A stretch of DNA of 27,852 nt from Saccoglossus kowalevskii (taxonomy: Eukaryota; Hemichordata; Enteropneusta; Harrimaniidae), in assembly GCF_000003605.2 (NCBI RefSeq), contig NW_003146283.1, forward strand, positions 51,504 through 79,355. Reading direction: 5' to 3'. The position numbers were made by a program, and so were the translations under genes. Below are positions 1-9,100 of this stretch, piece after piece; positions within the stretch are counted from its first letter, which is position 1, and every line of letters starts with the position of its first letter. The notes under the pieces are model-generated. The model saw only the letters and a list, made by a program, of their open reading frames with translations. It was not told the origin of the DNA and ran no database searches.

Positions 1-412
1 ATTTGTAGACGTATCCCAATGAATTATTGTAATTCAGGAGACGTATTCCAATAAATTGATTTGATTTGTAGACGTATCCCAATGAATTATTGTAATTCAG
101 GAGACGTATTCCAATCAATTGATTTGATTTGTAGACGTATCCCAATGAATTATTGTAATTCAGGGGACGTATTCCAATCAATTGATTTGATTTGTAGACG
201 TATCCCAATGAGTTATTGTAATTCAGGAGACGTATTCCAATCATTTGATTTGTAGACGTATCCCAATGAATTATTATAATTCAGGAGATGTATTCCAATC
301 AATTGATTTGATTTGTAGACATATCCCAATGAATTAACGTGATTCTGATCAGTAGACGTATCCAATCAATTAATATGATTTGTAGACGTAATACAATGAA
401 TTAATGTGACTA
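1..412. repeat. Minisatellite array, 63-bp dimers of a ~32-bp unit
   Basis: Units starting with ATTTGTAGACGTATCCCAAT begin at 1, 64, 127, 190, 248 and 311, so the step is 63 bp except for one 58-bp unit. Each 63-mer is two related halves of about 32 bp, one carrying GTAGACGTATCCCAATGAAT and the other GAGACGTATTCCAATC. After about 345 the array decays to single 32-bp-like units and ends near 412. It begins at the window edge, so its full length is unknown. It lies in the intron just upstream of the large exon of the first transporter copy. The same 32-bp unit forms the array at 8071-8302 in the matching intron of the second copy. The open frame through it exists only because 63 is a multiple of three. 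Confidence 0.95.
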
Positions 413-517
413 GATCGTTATATCGAATACTGTTCTATGAACAATTATTTACATATTTACAATAAATTATAAGGAAATTACGTCTCCGGAAACCCTTATC
501 TTTAATTCGTTCTACAG

Positions 518-2852
518 GAATTGGTTATGGATTGATTGTGAGTCCTGCATTGGGTATCATTCCATTCTTTATCAAGAAAAGATATGCTTTAGCGAATGCA
601 TTATCGATTGCAGGAGCCGGGACGGGAACCTTTATACTCGTTGCTCTTATTCAGTTTCTGATTGACAGGTATGGATGGAGAGGAGCGTTCATGGTATTCT
701 CAGCTGTAAACGCTCATATGTTCATATCTGGATCTCTCTTCAAAGCACCACCCACGCACAGGATAAATACCTCTGATGTAATCGTTGAACGTCAACACAG
801 AACTCGTGGAAGAAAATGCTCTCCACTACTGATAATGATCAAAGCTTTAGACCTGACTTTATTTTCCCGTTTTCCTCTATTTACTTTGATGACTGTGGGT
901 TCAGGCATCGGTATTGGAATGGGTAATATTGGAACACCTTCATTTATTAGCTTATACACAGAAAACCTCAATCTTGCCGAACCCAGCAAACTCGCACTGC
1001 TGGTTTCTATTCTAGCAGGCGTTGGTATAATCGGAAGGCTTGTACCACCAGTCATTCTTCACTGTAGTTGCAAGTGCCTTACCAGTTTTCGGTTTTTCGC
1101 TATTAGCATACTATTAGCCGGCATATCGACACTGCTCAGTCCCCTTTTAACAATGAGTTATGGAATCTATGTCATTTATCCAACTCTCCTGGGTCTGTTG
1201 AGTGGGATGTTCTTCACACTCTTTTCCCAGGTGATTAAGGATATCACTGGAGGACCAAACGTTACTGCTGGTGTAGCTTTGGGTACGATGGCGATAGGTG
1301 TTGGCGCGCTTATTGGTCCAACTGTAGCAGGTAAGTTGGATTGTATCATCAAAACGTGGTGTCAATCATAGATTTGTGAACAAAGGTCATATAGCAAACA
1401 CAATTGACAAACAAGAACAAAACAAAAACCAACAAACTGAGGAGAATATATATGGACTCCATGGTATACTAAGTACATTTTGGAAAGAAGTTATTTTGAA
1501 AAGAGTGGGCACACTGCTCTATGCGTATCGCCCGTCGTATATCTTTCTTAGCATAAAGCCATAGTGGTTTCGAATGGAATCTGATATCTGCATAAGACAA
1601 GTGACATTGATGCCATTTGATATCATCTTTCTGACAGTTTTATTTTGTTTAACTACAATCTCATAGTTATGTCATGAATTTGTTTTTGCGTATCTGTTAA
1701 CCGACTTAATTAGCTGACTACGAGCGAATTGCTGTGTTATGTCTGTCATCGTTTAGGCCTATTTGAAGTTTTGGACGGAACTTGGCTCAGTGATTTGGAA
1801 CTAATTACCAGATAACCGTCGCGATTCTGACAGTTTATATCCATAGTTATTAATGTAGTGAACGATTAATCAAAAGATATGACGTATTCAGTACTTAGTG
1901 TGATTGGCTTTATGATTGAAGGTTACGCCCTAGAGTCTTTTACTGTTTTGTAATTGGTTAGAGTTTTGAAAATGAATAAAGAGAGTTTGAGTTGGTCTTG
2001 GCGAATACTGCACAAAAGACGCAGTCGAGAGTCCAGTCCAGGGGCGAGCCTTGAGGCAGTCCAGTCTTGGGCGAGTCTTGGTTCAGCCTTGTGAGAGTCT
2101 TGGGGACTTTTCCCCAGGGCGTTGTGTCTAATAGAGTGCTCGATTGACCGACTAAGACGAGAGCTGAAACGTATTTCGTTGTGTGTGTCTTATTTGACTG
2201 TAAAGTTAAAGTGACTTTCCCGATCCCGTACCTCAAGGGAACGAGATAGAGAGACAAGACGAGTTTTCCCCCTGACAAGTGTGGAGAACCCGAGAGTAGA
2301 GATTTTACCCCTGATAGTTAACACACACAAAAATGAGTGTGAATGTTAGAGCCAGTCGTTATATTCAAAACTCTTGGTTTTATTTTGATGAAAGAAAACA
2401 ATGTTTATTTAATAGTCTGCAAATGTGCGACAAACCCTTGCACACCGAATGAGCTGGAATACGCATACCCCATGGGTAGGACAGAGTGGAATATTGCTGT
2501 AAAGATGTTGAACATTTGTTATAGTAAAACTATAATCATCTCTTCAGTCATATAGTCAGTAATTATAATTGGCAATTGCTCTTAAATGTCATTGATTTGA
2601 TTTACTATTAATATGTGGTTTAACGTTGATTATCTTGTAGGTGTGATATACGATACATCCCGTGACTACCAATTCTCGTTTTATTTCTTTGGATCCTGTA
2701 TGGTATTTGCTGGTCTTATCATGCTAACATTGGAACCATATGCCACACTAAGACAGCACAAACTACAAAGGCATGAAGAGAACAACCTGGCATTTCCTGA
2801 AGGCGATTTACACTCTCGAACTATTGGGGTATATCGTGACGTTGTTGCATAG
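518..2852 (+). CDS. Monocarboxylate-transporter-like protein (SLC16/MFS), copy 1, 3' exons only
   Basis: Two exons are visible: 518-1330 (acceptor TTCTACAG, donor GTAAGT) and 2641-2852 (acceptor CTTGTAG, stop TAG at 2850-2852). They join in phase 1 and encode the C-terminal ~340 residues of a 12-helix transporter. The first residues carry the SLC16 signature between helices 4 and 5 (FFIKKRYALANALSIAGAG). Helices 5 to 12 follow, with a short central loop and the GR pair in helix 8. The family moves monocarboxylates or related small solutes across membranes, but the substrate cannot be read here. By comparison with the complete copy downstream, exons 1 and 2 must lie left of the window. The exons are open and the splice sites intact, so it looks functional. 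It has three extra residues (about QHR) in the central loop and a different C-terminal tail from copy 2. Intron 3 is 1,310 bp against 147 bp in copy 2, because of an insertion. AATAAA is at 2866-2871. Confidence 0.9.
1395..2546. mobile_element. Unclassified ~1.15-kb insertion in intron 3 of transporter copy 1
   Basis: The 9-bp direct repeat GTCATATAG lies at 1386-1394 and 2547-2555. Removing the stretch between plus one repeat leaves a 149-bp intron, against 147 bp for the same intron in copy 2, and the last ~65 bp of the two introns are nearly identical. This fits an insertion that duplicated its target. I see no terminal inverted repeats, poly-A tail or recognisable protein. The part from about 1985 to 2310 is richer in G+C and repeats short GAGTCTTGG-like strings. 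Short open frames at 1376-1564, 1958-2278 (minus) and 2343-2555 match nothing I know. Confidence 0.55.
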
Positions 2853-2865
2853 ACCATGTTGGTTC

Positions 2866-2871
2866 AATAAA
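2866..2871 (+). promoter_or_regulatory. Polyadenylation signal AATAAA, transporter copy 1
   Basis: A canonical hexamer 14 bases after the stop codon of copy 1. It is very close to the stop, so the 3' UTR would be short. Confidence 0.6.
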
Positions 2872-3280
2872 ACGTTCTTTTTGAAAGGAAGTAACATGCG
2901 GTTGGCGTAGGGTAGAAATCAGCAATAATCAAAAGCATGTTTCCTAACAAAATGAGGCCGATCACATTGACGTTTAAAAAACTTATAAACGAATTGTTCC
3001 TGATTTTGCGCTACGTTGTGGTATTTATAGGACACTGTACGCTCGTATTACATCATGAATGGCCACGGACGAGGATAAACAACATGGCGGATTTGATTCA
3101 TGTTCTCCGACCAAACACTCAAAGGGCACTAAATTGTGCAAATAGTATTTTAGTCTTGGATCTGAAATATAGGACTTACTGGTATAAATGTGTATGTGAA
3201 TCGAAACTGTTTTTAATAATTAAAACAATGTTGTATTCAACGTTTTATATATATAATCACTGAATCACTGACAGTTTCTG
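2872..3280. other. Spacer downstream of transporter copy 1, nothing recognised
   Basis: This stretch includes a 108-codon open frame (2937-3263, plus) with no recognisable domain, no transporter similarity and AT-rich wording. I take it as chance. Confidence 0.5.
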
Positions 3281-3285
3281 ATGTG

Positions 3286-3761
3286 TGTCGCATACGACTT
3301 GTTTACCACTTCCGTGTGACTGAGAATGTTCTAGATTTTGTTTAGAAGTTGGTTGAATAGGTAATAGGACACTGTAGAAGGCAATAGAAGGTAATGGAAC
3401 ATTCTAGAAATTTGTAGTAAGTTCCAGACTCATTATGTATGCTGATGTAATGGTCTATTTATAGACAGTGTGGGTATATATAGGGGAGTTGTTCAGCACT
3501 GAGATCAGATCGGAGAGCTCGTTGAATTGTATTGGAGTTTAAGTATCTAGTTATTGGAGTAGTGGAGTTCTACCGCGTTATTGTACTTGATGTTTGCAGA
3601 GTATAATAATACCAGTACCAGTTGAAACCTCATCAGTTGACTCCGTGTTCGTATGTTATCATCGCCGCCAGGGAAGTCTTTGTGTTACTGTTGCCATTTT
3701 GGTATTTGAACCATCACACCTGTACTATACCAATTACGGTATTATTACGTTGCGTGTGACA
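3286..3761. mobile_element. Solo LTR of an LTR retrotransposon (fossil)
   Basis: The element is 476 bp long, begins TGTCGCATACG and ends GCGTGTGACA, so it has the usual TG...CA ends within short inverted termini (TGTC/GACA). It is flanked by a perfect 5-bp direct repeat, ATGTG, at 3281-3285 and 3762-3766. A TATA-like stretch (TATATATA, 3475-3482) sits in the middle, as expected for an LTR promoter. No internal coding region or second LTR adjoins it, so it is the remnant left by recombination between two LTRs. The family is probably Ty3/Gypsy-like, judged only from size and layout. The intact target duplication suggests moderate rather than great age. Confidence 0.75.
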
Positions 3762-3766
3762 ATGTG

Positions 3767-4240
3767 AATGAAAGGGACCTGATGCGAGCGCTATATCAGA
3801 TCCATTTCTATTCTGATGACAATGTTTGTACTCTAATAACGTCTGCCATTACTGCTCTTCTATCTCAGTACATCAGTGTTATTATTTTAGACTACAGTGT
3901 TACATAGTCGATTACATTCCATCGAAACCCCAAAAAATTAACATTCCTACACAAAGCATTATGCATTAAAGTGTTCCCAATATGCTCCCCATACTTTTGA
4001 CAGTTTGATCACGTTTGTTATTCAGAAACCCTCAAGAATTTTTTACTTGCGATAATACGAAATGTAAATACAAGTCAATGACAATTTTTCATGACCATGG
4101 CTGAATTAGGCCGAAATGTATACCTTTGCGAGGGGGGGATGAATGGATTAAGAACTTAGTAAACTATTTCTTTAGCAAAACCGTTAAGCTGTGTAGCCTG
4201 GACGGATTTTCATGCTCTCTGCACATGCTAATTTTTGGGG
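3767..4240. other. Spacer, nothing recognised
   Basis: No open frame of note, no clear repeat and no RNA gene. It is ordinary AT-rich spacer between the solo LTR and a tRNA-like remnant. Confidence 0.4.
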
Positions 4241-4242
4241 AT

Positions 4243-4312
4243 GCCCGGTGGCCGCGAGGAAAACGTGAAGCTAGGCGCCGTACGTGAGCACCGGTTCGAG
4301 TCACGCATGCAG
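4243..4312 (+). repeat. Possible tRNA-derived SINE head or tRNA relic
   Basis: A G+C-rich island in AT-rich DNA carries an A-box-like TGGCCGCGAGG (4249-4259) and a good B-box, GGTTCGAGTC (4293-4302), spaced as in a tRNA with a long variable arm. The stems do not pair well (the T stem has mismatches), so it is not a working tRNA. A tRNA-derived SINE head is the best guess. No tail or target duplication was found. Confidence 0.35.
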
Positions 4313-4514
4313 TACGTGTTTACTATTATTTGACTAGTATTCACCATGTCGTTTGTTCGGTCTTATTTGCTTACTTTAGTTTCTATGTCAGCAGCAACTA
4401 TGAGTTTACAATTATTTCTCAGTTATTTCACATGTTTTATCTGCAAAACGTTGTTATCTAGTAAGTAGTAAGTTTTCTAGTAAGTAGCTAAGGTTATATG
4501 CTTATAGTTAATAC

Positions 4515-4930
4515 TTAATCAATCCCATACCTTTCCAATTTGCTTTGTTGATACTAACAAGCATTACTTTAGTTTTACTTTCATTAGGAAATACTGCGAA
4601 TGAAGATTTATCCGGAGATTTATGAACTAAAAGAAAATGATCAGCATACATGACTCAACAAGAGTCTTTCTAATTCAACAGGAGATCATTATCGAAAATA
4701 GAAAACAAGTAAAGGACCCCGAATGGGGCATTGAGGGACGCAAATTAAAATTTCGCTGACCTGGGACATTTTATAAAAATAATTCCCAACATCTTTTCTT
4801 TTTAAAAATATAAGACTTTAACCATTCTATGGCAGGTACTCCTACACAATGAATACATAACTAGCGTAATAAAATCTTTTGAGAGATCTGGTGATCTAGA
4901 CAGGAAGTACCAAATATTTGTCTTGTGTCC
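4515..4930 (-). mobile_element. Decayed LINE reverse-transcriptase fragment
   Basis: The reverse strand read in pieces gives recognisable blocks of a non-LTR reverse transcriptase in the right order: a LDHQI...KILLR block (about 4880), AIEWLKSYIFKKKR (about 4810-4840), a degenerate GPLLF..F.ND region (FGVLYLFSIFDNDLLLN, about 4680-4720), the catalytic box as VMYADHFLLVHKS in place of YADD (about 4620-4650), and ESKTKVMLV (about 4570-4590). Several stops and at least one frame change interrupt it, and the second catalytic aspartate is replaced. It resembles the CR1/jockey group. Dead element. Confidence 0.7.
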
Positions 4931-5171
4931 CATGTTATCAAGAAGCTAGTTGGAAATATCCATCAGCGAAGCAAGCTAGACTGGTTTTCTAATATTAGGT
5001 TCAGTTCGGAAGGACATGATTACACGTTAGCATATGTTCCAATAATCTAGATAGCAGACAAAACTTTACTTTGTTCATTAATATTACGGAGCAATGCGAG
5101 CACATTTCAAAATATCAGTAAAGTTGAAAAACGAATGAGAAATTAATAATTCAAATAGGATATTCAAAAAT

Positions 5172-5221
5172 AACACAAAGTAATTTTGTATTGATATATT
5201 AATAACTTCTACTAGCTTAAC
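5172..5221. repeat. 50-bp direct repeat, left copy
   Basis: Matches 5504-5553 with a single base difference (TATTAATAAC against TATTTATAAC). The two copies bracket the plus-strand LINE fragment exactly, with 282 bp between them. Confidence 0.9.
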
Positions 5222-5254
5222 GACCTTATTTTGGTTTCTCCTTCTATTAAGGGT

Positions 5255-5503
5255 TTGAATTTTCTTGTAAAGAAGTGTGCGAAATATGCTAATGAATTTG
5301 ATATTTTATTTAATTCTAAGAGATATGTCTGTATGTATAATTTACCGCCCCAGTGTGGCATTTAACGAGTTCCCAGTGTTTATCTTAATGGCAAGCCACT
5401 AAAATTTGTTAGTCAGTATTGTTATTTAGGATATCAGTCTACCCAGGACGGAAAAGACAGTATTTGTATGAGAAAACAAATACGTGGATTGTTTGCTCGA
5501 GCC
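5255..5503 (+). mobile_element. LINE reverse-transcriptase C-terminal fragment
   Basis: One frame with a single stop reads as the thumb region of a non-LTR retrotransposon polymerase: KKCAKYANEFDILFNSKR, then VYLNGKPLKFVSQYCYLGY, and finally IRGLFARAN. This is the standard YLG...RQIR..ARAN region that follows the palm domain. It runs straight into the right-hand 50-bp repeat. It is on the opposite strand from the fragment at 4515-4930 and is of a different subtype. Confidence 0.75.
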
Positions 5504-5553
5504 AACACAAAGTAATTTTGTATTGATATATTTATAACTTCTACTAGCTTAAC
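5504..5553. repeat. 50-bp direct repeat, right copy
   Basis: Partner of 5172-5221. The repeat begins where the LINE reading stops, so it marks a rearrangement joint. Confidence 0.9.
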
Positions 5554-6157
5554 ACCATACTGAGATTAAATAACAAGTATATACTATTTGCATGGACATG
5601 GAATATTTAGCCAGTGTCAATATAATTCATTTAATTTGCTATTCCTGATAGACGGTAGTTCTACAATACCATAACAGAAATAGTTGCCCCAACGCAAGGT
5701 CTGAACGCATAAACACCCTCAAGTGCACACTAAGGCGTATCGATCGTTTCTACGCAGAGATTCCTGAAAGTCTTCAGAGCTCTGTTCAGATCTATATACT
5801 GTCTGGAAAGATTTGGTCACCAACACTATTGACTAGTTGCAAAATGTTAAGGTGACATTGCCTTTGTTGGTCGGGAAATATATATCCAATATGGAAATAT
5901 TGTACAATCACAACATACTCTCCGAGTCATGGTACAATGGTCGTATCGCGTCACGTGATTTACTTATGAAAGGCAACATGGCAATTTGACACAAACCCCA
6001 ACTCCTCGGCGCTCTGAACTCAACCACTCGGGTTTTCATGACTGTCTGAAATATACGGATTTGATGGTACTAGCAGCCAATAGACGACATGGTGACGATG
6101 TTTAATGCAGTCTCAGATGAACAAACCAGTCGTGATCAGTCGCAGTCAACTGAGTAA
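5554..6157 (+). promoter_or_regulatory. Upstream region of transporter copy 2
   Basis: No gene is recognised. A palindromic E-box, TCACGTGA (5951-5958, in the wider context GTCACGTGAT), lies about 200 bp before the start codon and fits MITF/TFEB-type bHLH sites, but a single 8-mer is weak evidence. An open frame without ATG at about 5650-5851 is unrecognised. An in-frame TAA directly precedes the ATG at 6158, which fixes that start. Confidence 0.35.
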
Positions 6158-9100
6158 ATGGCTGACAACGACTCAGGTCAAGATGGTGGGTGTTCCGGTT
6201 GGCTCGTCGTTCTGGGGTCCCATATTTGCGCGATGTTTGTATTCGGCGTATATCAGTCTATAGGACCAATGTTTGTGGCATTGCAACACTACTTCAATGC
6301 CTCGTCTGCAAGCACATCAGCGATATTGTCACTATCACTTTTTCTACAAATGGGGATGGGTAAGTAGAAATGCGGAATTAGTTTGACCTCGATGAGGTTT
6401 CTTGAAGTGCGTAAGTAAGGACAAAGTGTCATTCACTAGAGTAGCGGACAATGACCTTTCGTCCTTGAGGATATACTGTGTTGTTGCATTCTCCTATTAA
6501 CGGCACAGAAGGTTACAGAAATGTGATACGCTCTGATGATGCGCATATTAAAATGGTGAAGACGGTTTAAAATAAATTCTGCACATGGAATATCTATTAT
6601 ATGGTTTCATTTGGGTAAATAAAGTCTCATTGAAACATATGTGAATTGCCGAAAATAAATGTAAAAAAATAGACTGCTATAGAACTTTCCAGCTGACTTA
6701 CTAGAACACTAGTCAGAGTTGTTAATTTTAACATCAAGTTAGGTGACTTTCCCAGGAATGTTACGGTGAAAATTATGAACACATTGTAAAATTCGGCCGC
6801 ACTTCAATGGCCACATTCCTGGAAACCCTCTGGGCGAATAACAAAAAACGTTTTCACCCATCGTCTCTTCCAAAATATTATCTTTGGTTATCCCTCTGTC
6901 TATTTAGGAACGCAATGACAAAAATGACACGCCAGAAATTAATCCACAAAGATTGTATCTTTATTCCTAAAATATATAAAACTACTACGCAAACACAAAT
7001 TAAATTATGAATGGACATAGACAAAAGAACGGATTGAATCGGCTAAGAAAAGGTAGGGAGACGAGAGGAGACGAAGGAAGGTAATTGGTATCTCGCCACG
7101 CCTTAGAGAGGTCACCTGAATTTAACTCTCCTTGATATCAGGAGAAACTCTGGTTAAAGGTCGTTGATATCACTAAATTACGCTTAAAATATAAAACTAT
7201 TGTGTGTTTCCGTATTCCGTGCAATTTATTCGCGAGAAACCCCTAGTTTACCCCGAACCGCCTATTGCTCTATCGAATAATCTCCCATATACTATGCACT
7301 GAGCCAAAAATGACTCGCCCAAACTGAAGTGTGCGATAAAGGGCCAAATTTGAGATTAAAAACGTAATTTAAATTTAAAAAGTGAATACAATTAGTTAAT
7401 CTATAGCAGACTTAACAAAAACGACACCCCAACAGGAATAATAATGTGGGCAATAGTCGTGATAGTATTTAAAATTTTGTATTTTTGTTTTATATTTTAT
7501 TGGCAACATTACAACATAGGGATTACATTACACAGTTGGATACATTCATTCATTAATTATTTCTAGTAGAGTAATCCATTTCCCACAATACACCTCTAGT
7601 TTGTGTGGTTCATTTGCTATCTCATACTCAAGATGATAGTTTGACTTGACCCAAAATTTCAAGAGTGGAAAATAAGGTTTGTCTTTCTTCATCTTTGTTG
7701 AATAGATGTGACGTTTAGAAATTAACAGTAAATGGTTATAAATCACTGAGTAAGAAGTTTTTCCAAATATAACATCAATTTTGTATTTGTTATTATTCAC
7801 AGGGCCAATAGCAAATGTGTCTGTAAAGAAGATTGGATTCCGGGCAACAGTTATGGCAGGAGCATTGATATCATCTATTGGTTTCTTCAGTAGTTCATTT
7901 GCCCCCAGTATAAGTGTTCTATACCTGACCTATGGAGTTTTTGTGGGTAAGATTATAAGTTTTTCAGGGCTAGAATGAATACGAATCTATGCGTTATAAA
8001 TACGTGACATATATACTCATAACTACTGGCGTCAAACTTAGCCATCATATCGCAGGAATACATATATAGTTGACGTATTCCAATGATACATTTGACGTAT
8101 GCTAATAAATTTATATGATTCAGATGACGTATAATAATGAATTAATATGATTCAGTTGACGTATTCCAATGAATTAATATGATTCAGTTGACGTATTCCA
8201 ATGAATTAATATGATTCAGTTGACGTGTTCAAATGAATTAATATGATTCAGTAGACGTATTTCAATGAATTAATGTGATTCAGTAGGTGTATACCAATAA
8301 ATGTTTATTGTCAAATGTCAACTTTTCTAACCATCTGTAACACTCGGGAAATGACTAATTTGCAAATTTTACCAACGCTTATACTAAAATATTTATAACT
8401 CGTAGCATAGACAAATTACAGTTCTGTGAAATGAGTAATACTACTTTTTGGCTTGTCTCTATTGTTTTAACAGTACGCTAACCTTCGATAGTAGAAAATG
8501 TTCGTTCAGGATTTACAGAATATTTCTCTGTTTCAAAGAGAACCTGTTTATTATTATTTATGTGTCCTCAACAATACCTGTTTACTAGAAAGGGATTCTT
8601 TTTTCTGAATGATCTTGTTCTCACATGGTCTAAGTAGGGAATACAACATCCTTTGTCACAAATAGGACATTTTTGAGCAGCAACACTTCGACCAACGATT
8701 TCCAGATCAACAAGCTGGTAAACGCATAGTCATTGTACTGAATGAGCTGAGTAGGGGGCGTGTTGTTGAATGTAATATGTAGTTCACTGTAAAACATAGA
8801 TGAATCAGGTGCACTTTCTGTCCTTCTACAAAATATGAGATTCGTAACACACATACACCAAATTCGCACTATTACTTCATTAGGGTATGGCAACCTAGAC
8901 GCTAACTGTAGTAAACAGCCCGTTTGGGGAATTCAGTCCACAGACGTTTACTAGAACCTCGATAAGAAATAGGCTACTTACTTAGGCTATCGTAGCCAGT
9001 GAATTATATACTTCAAACGAAAAAATAGTTATCAAAATGTACAAAAATCCTTTTTTTTAATTCGTTCTACAGGAATTGGTTATGGATTGATTGTGAGTCC

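Noticed and set aside
61-255. 64-codon frame of tandem 21-residue repeats
   Set aside because: It arises only because the minisatellite period is 63 bp. There is no gene context, and the array continues in non-coding form.
792-1055. Minus-strand frames inside the large transporter exons (also 1147-1365 and 9269-9601)
   Set aside because: Antisense shadows of the conserved transporter exon; the same frames recur in both copies because the exon is conserved.
1695-2323. Possible LTR from TGTTAAC to GTTAACA
   Set aside because: The ends look inverted, but the flanking 5 bp do not match and nothing else supports an LTR. The 9-bp repeat further out explains the insertion better.
5650-5851. Open frame without ATG upstream of transporter copy 2
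   Set aside because: No recognisable domain and no splice support.
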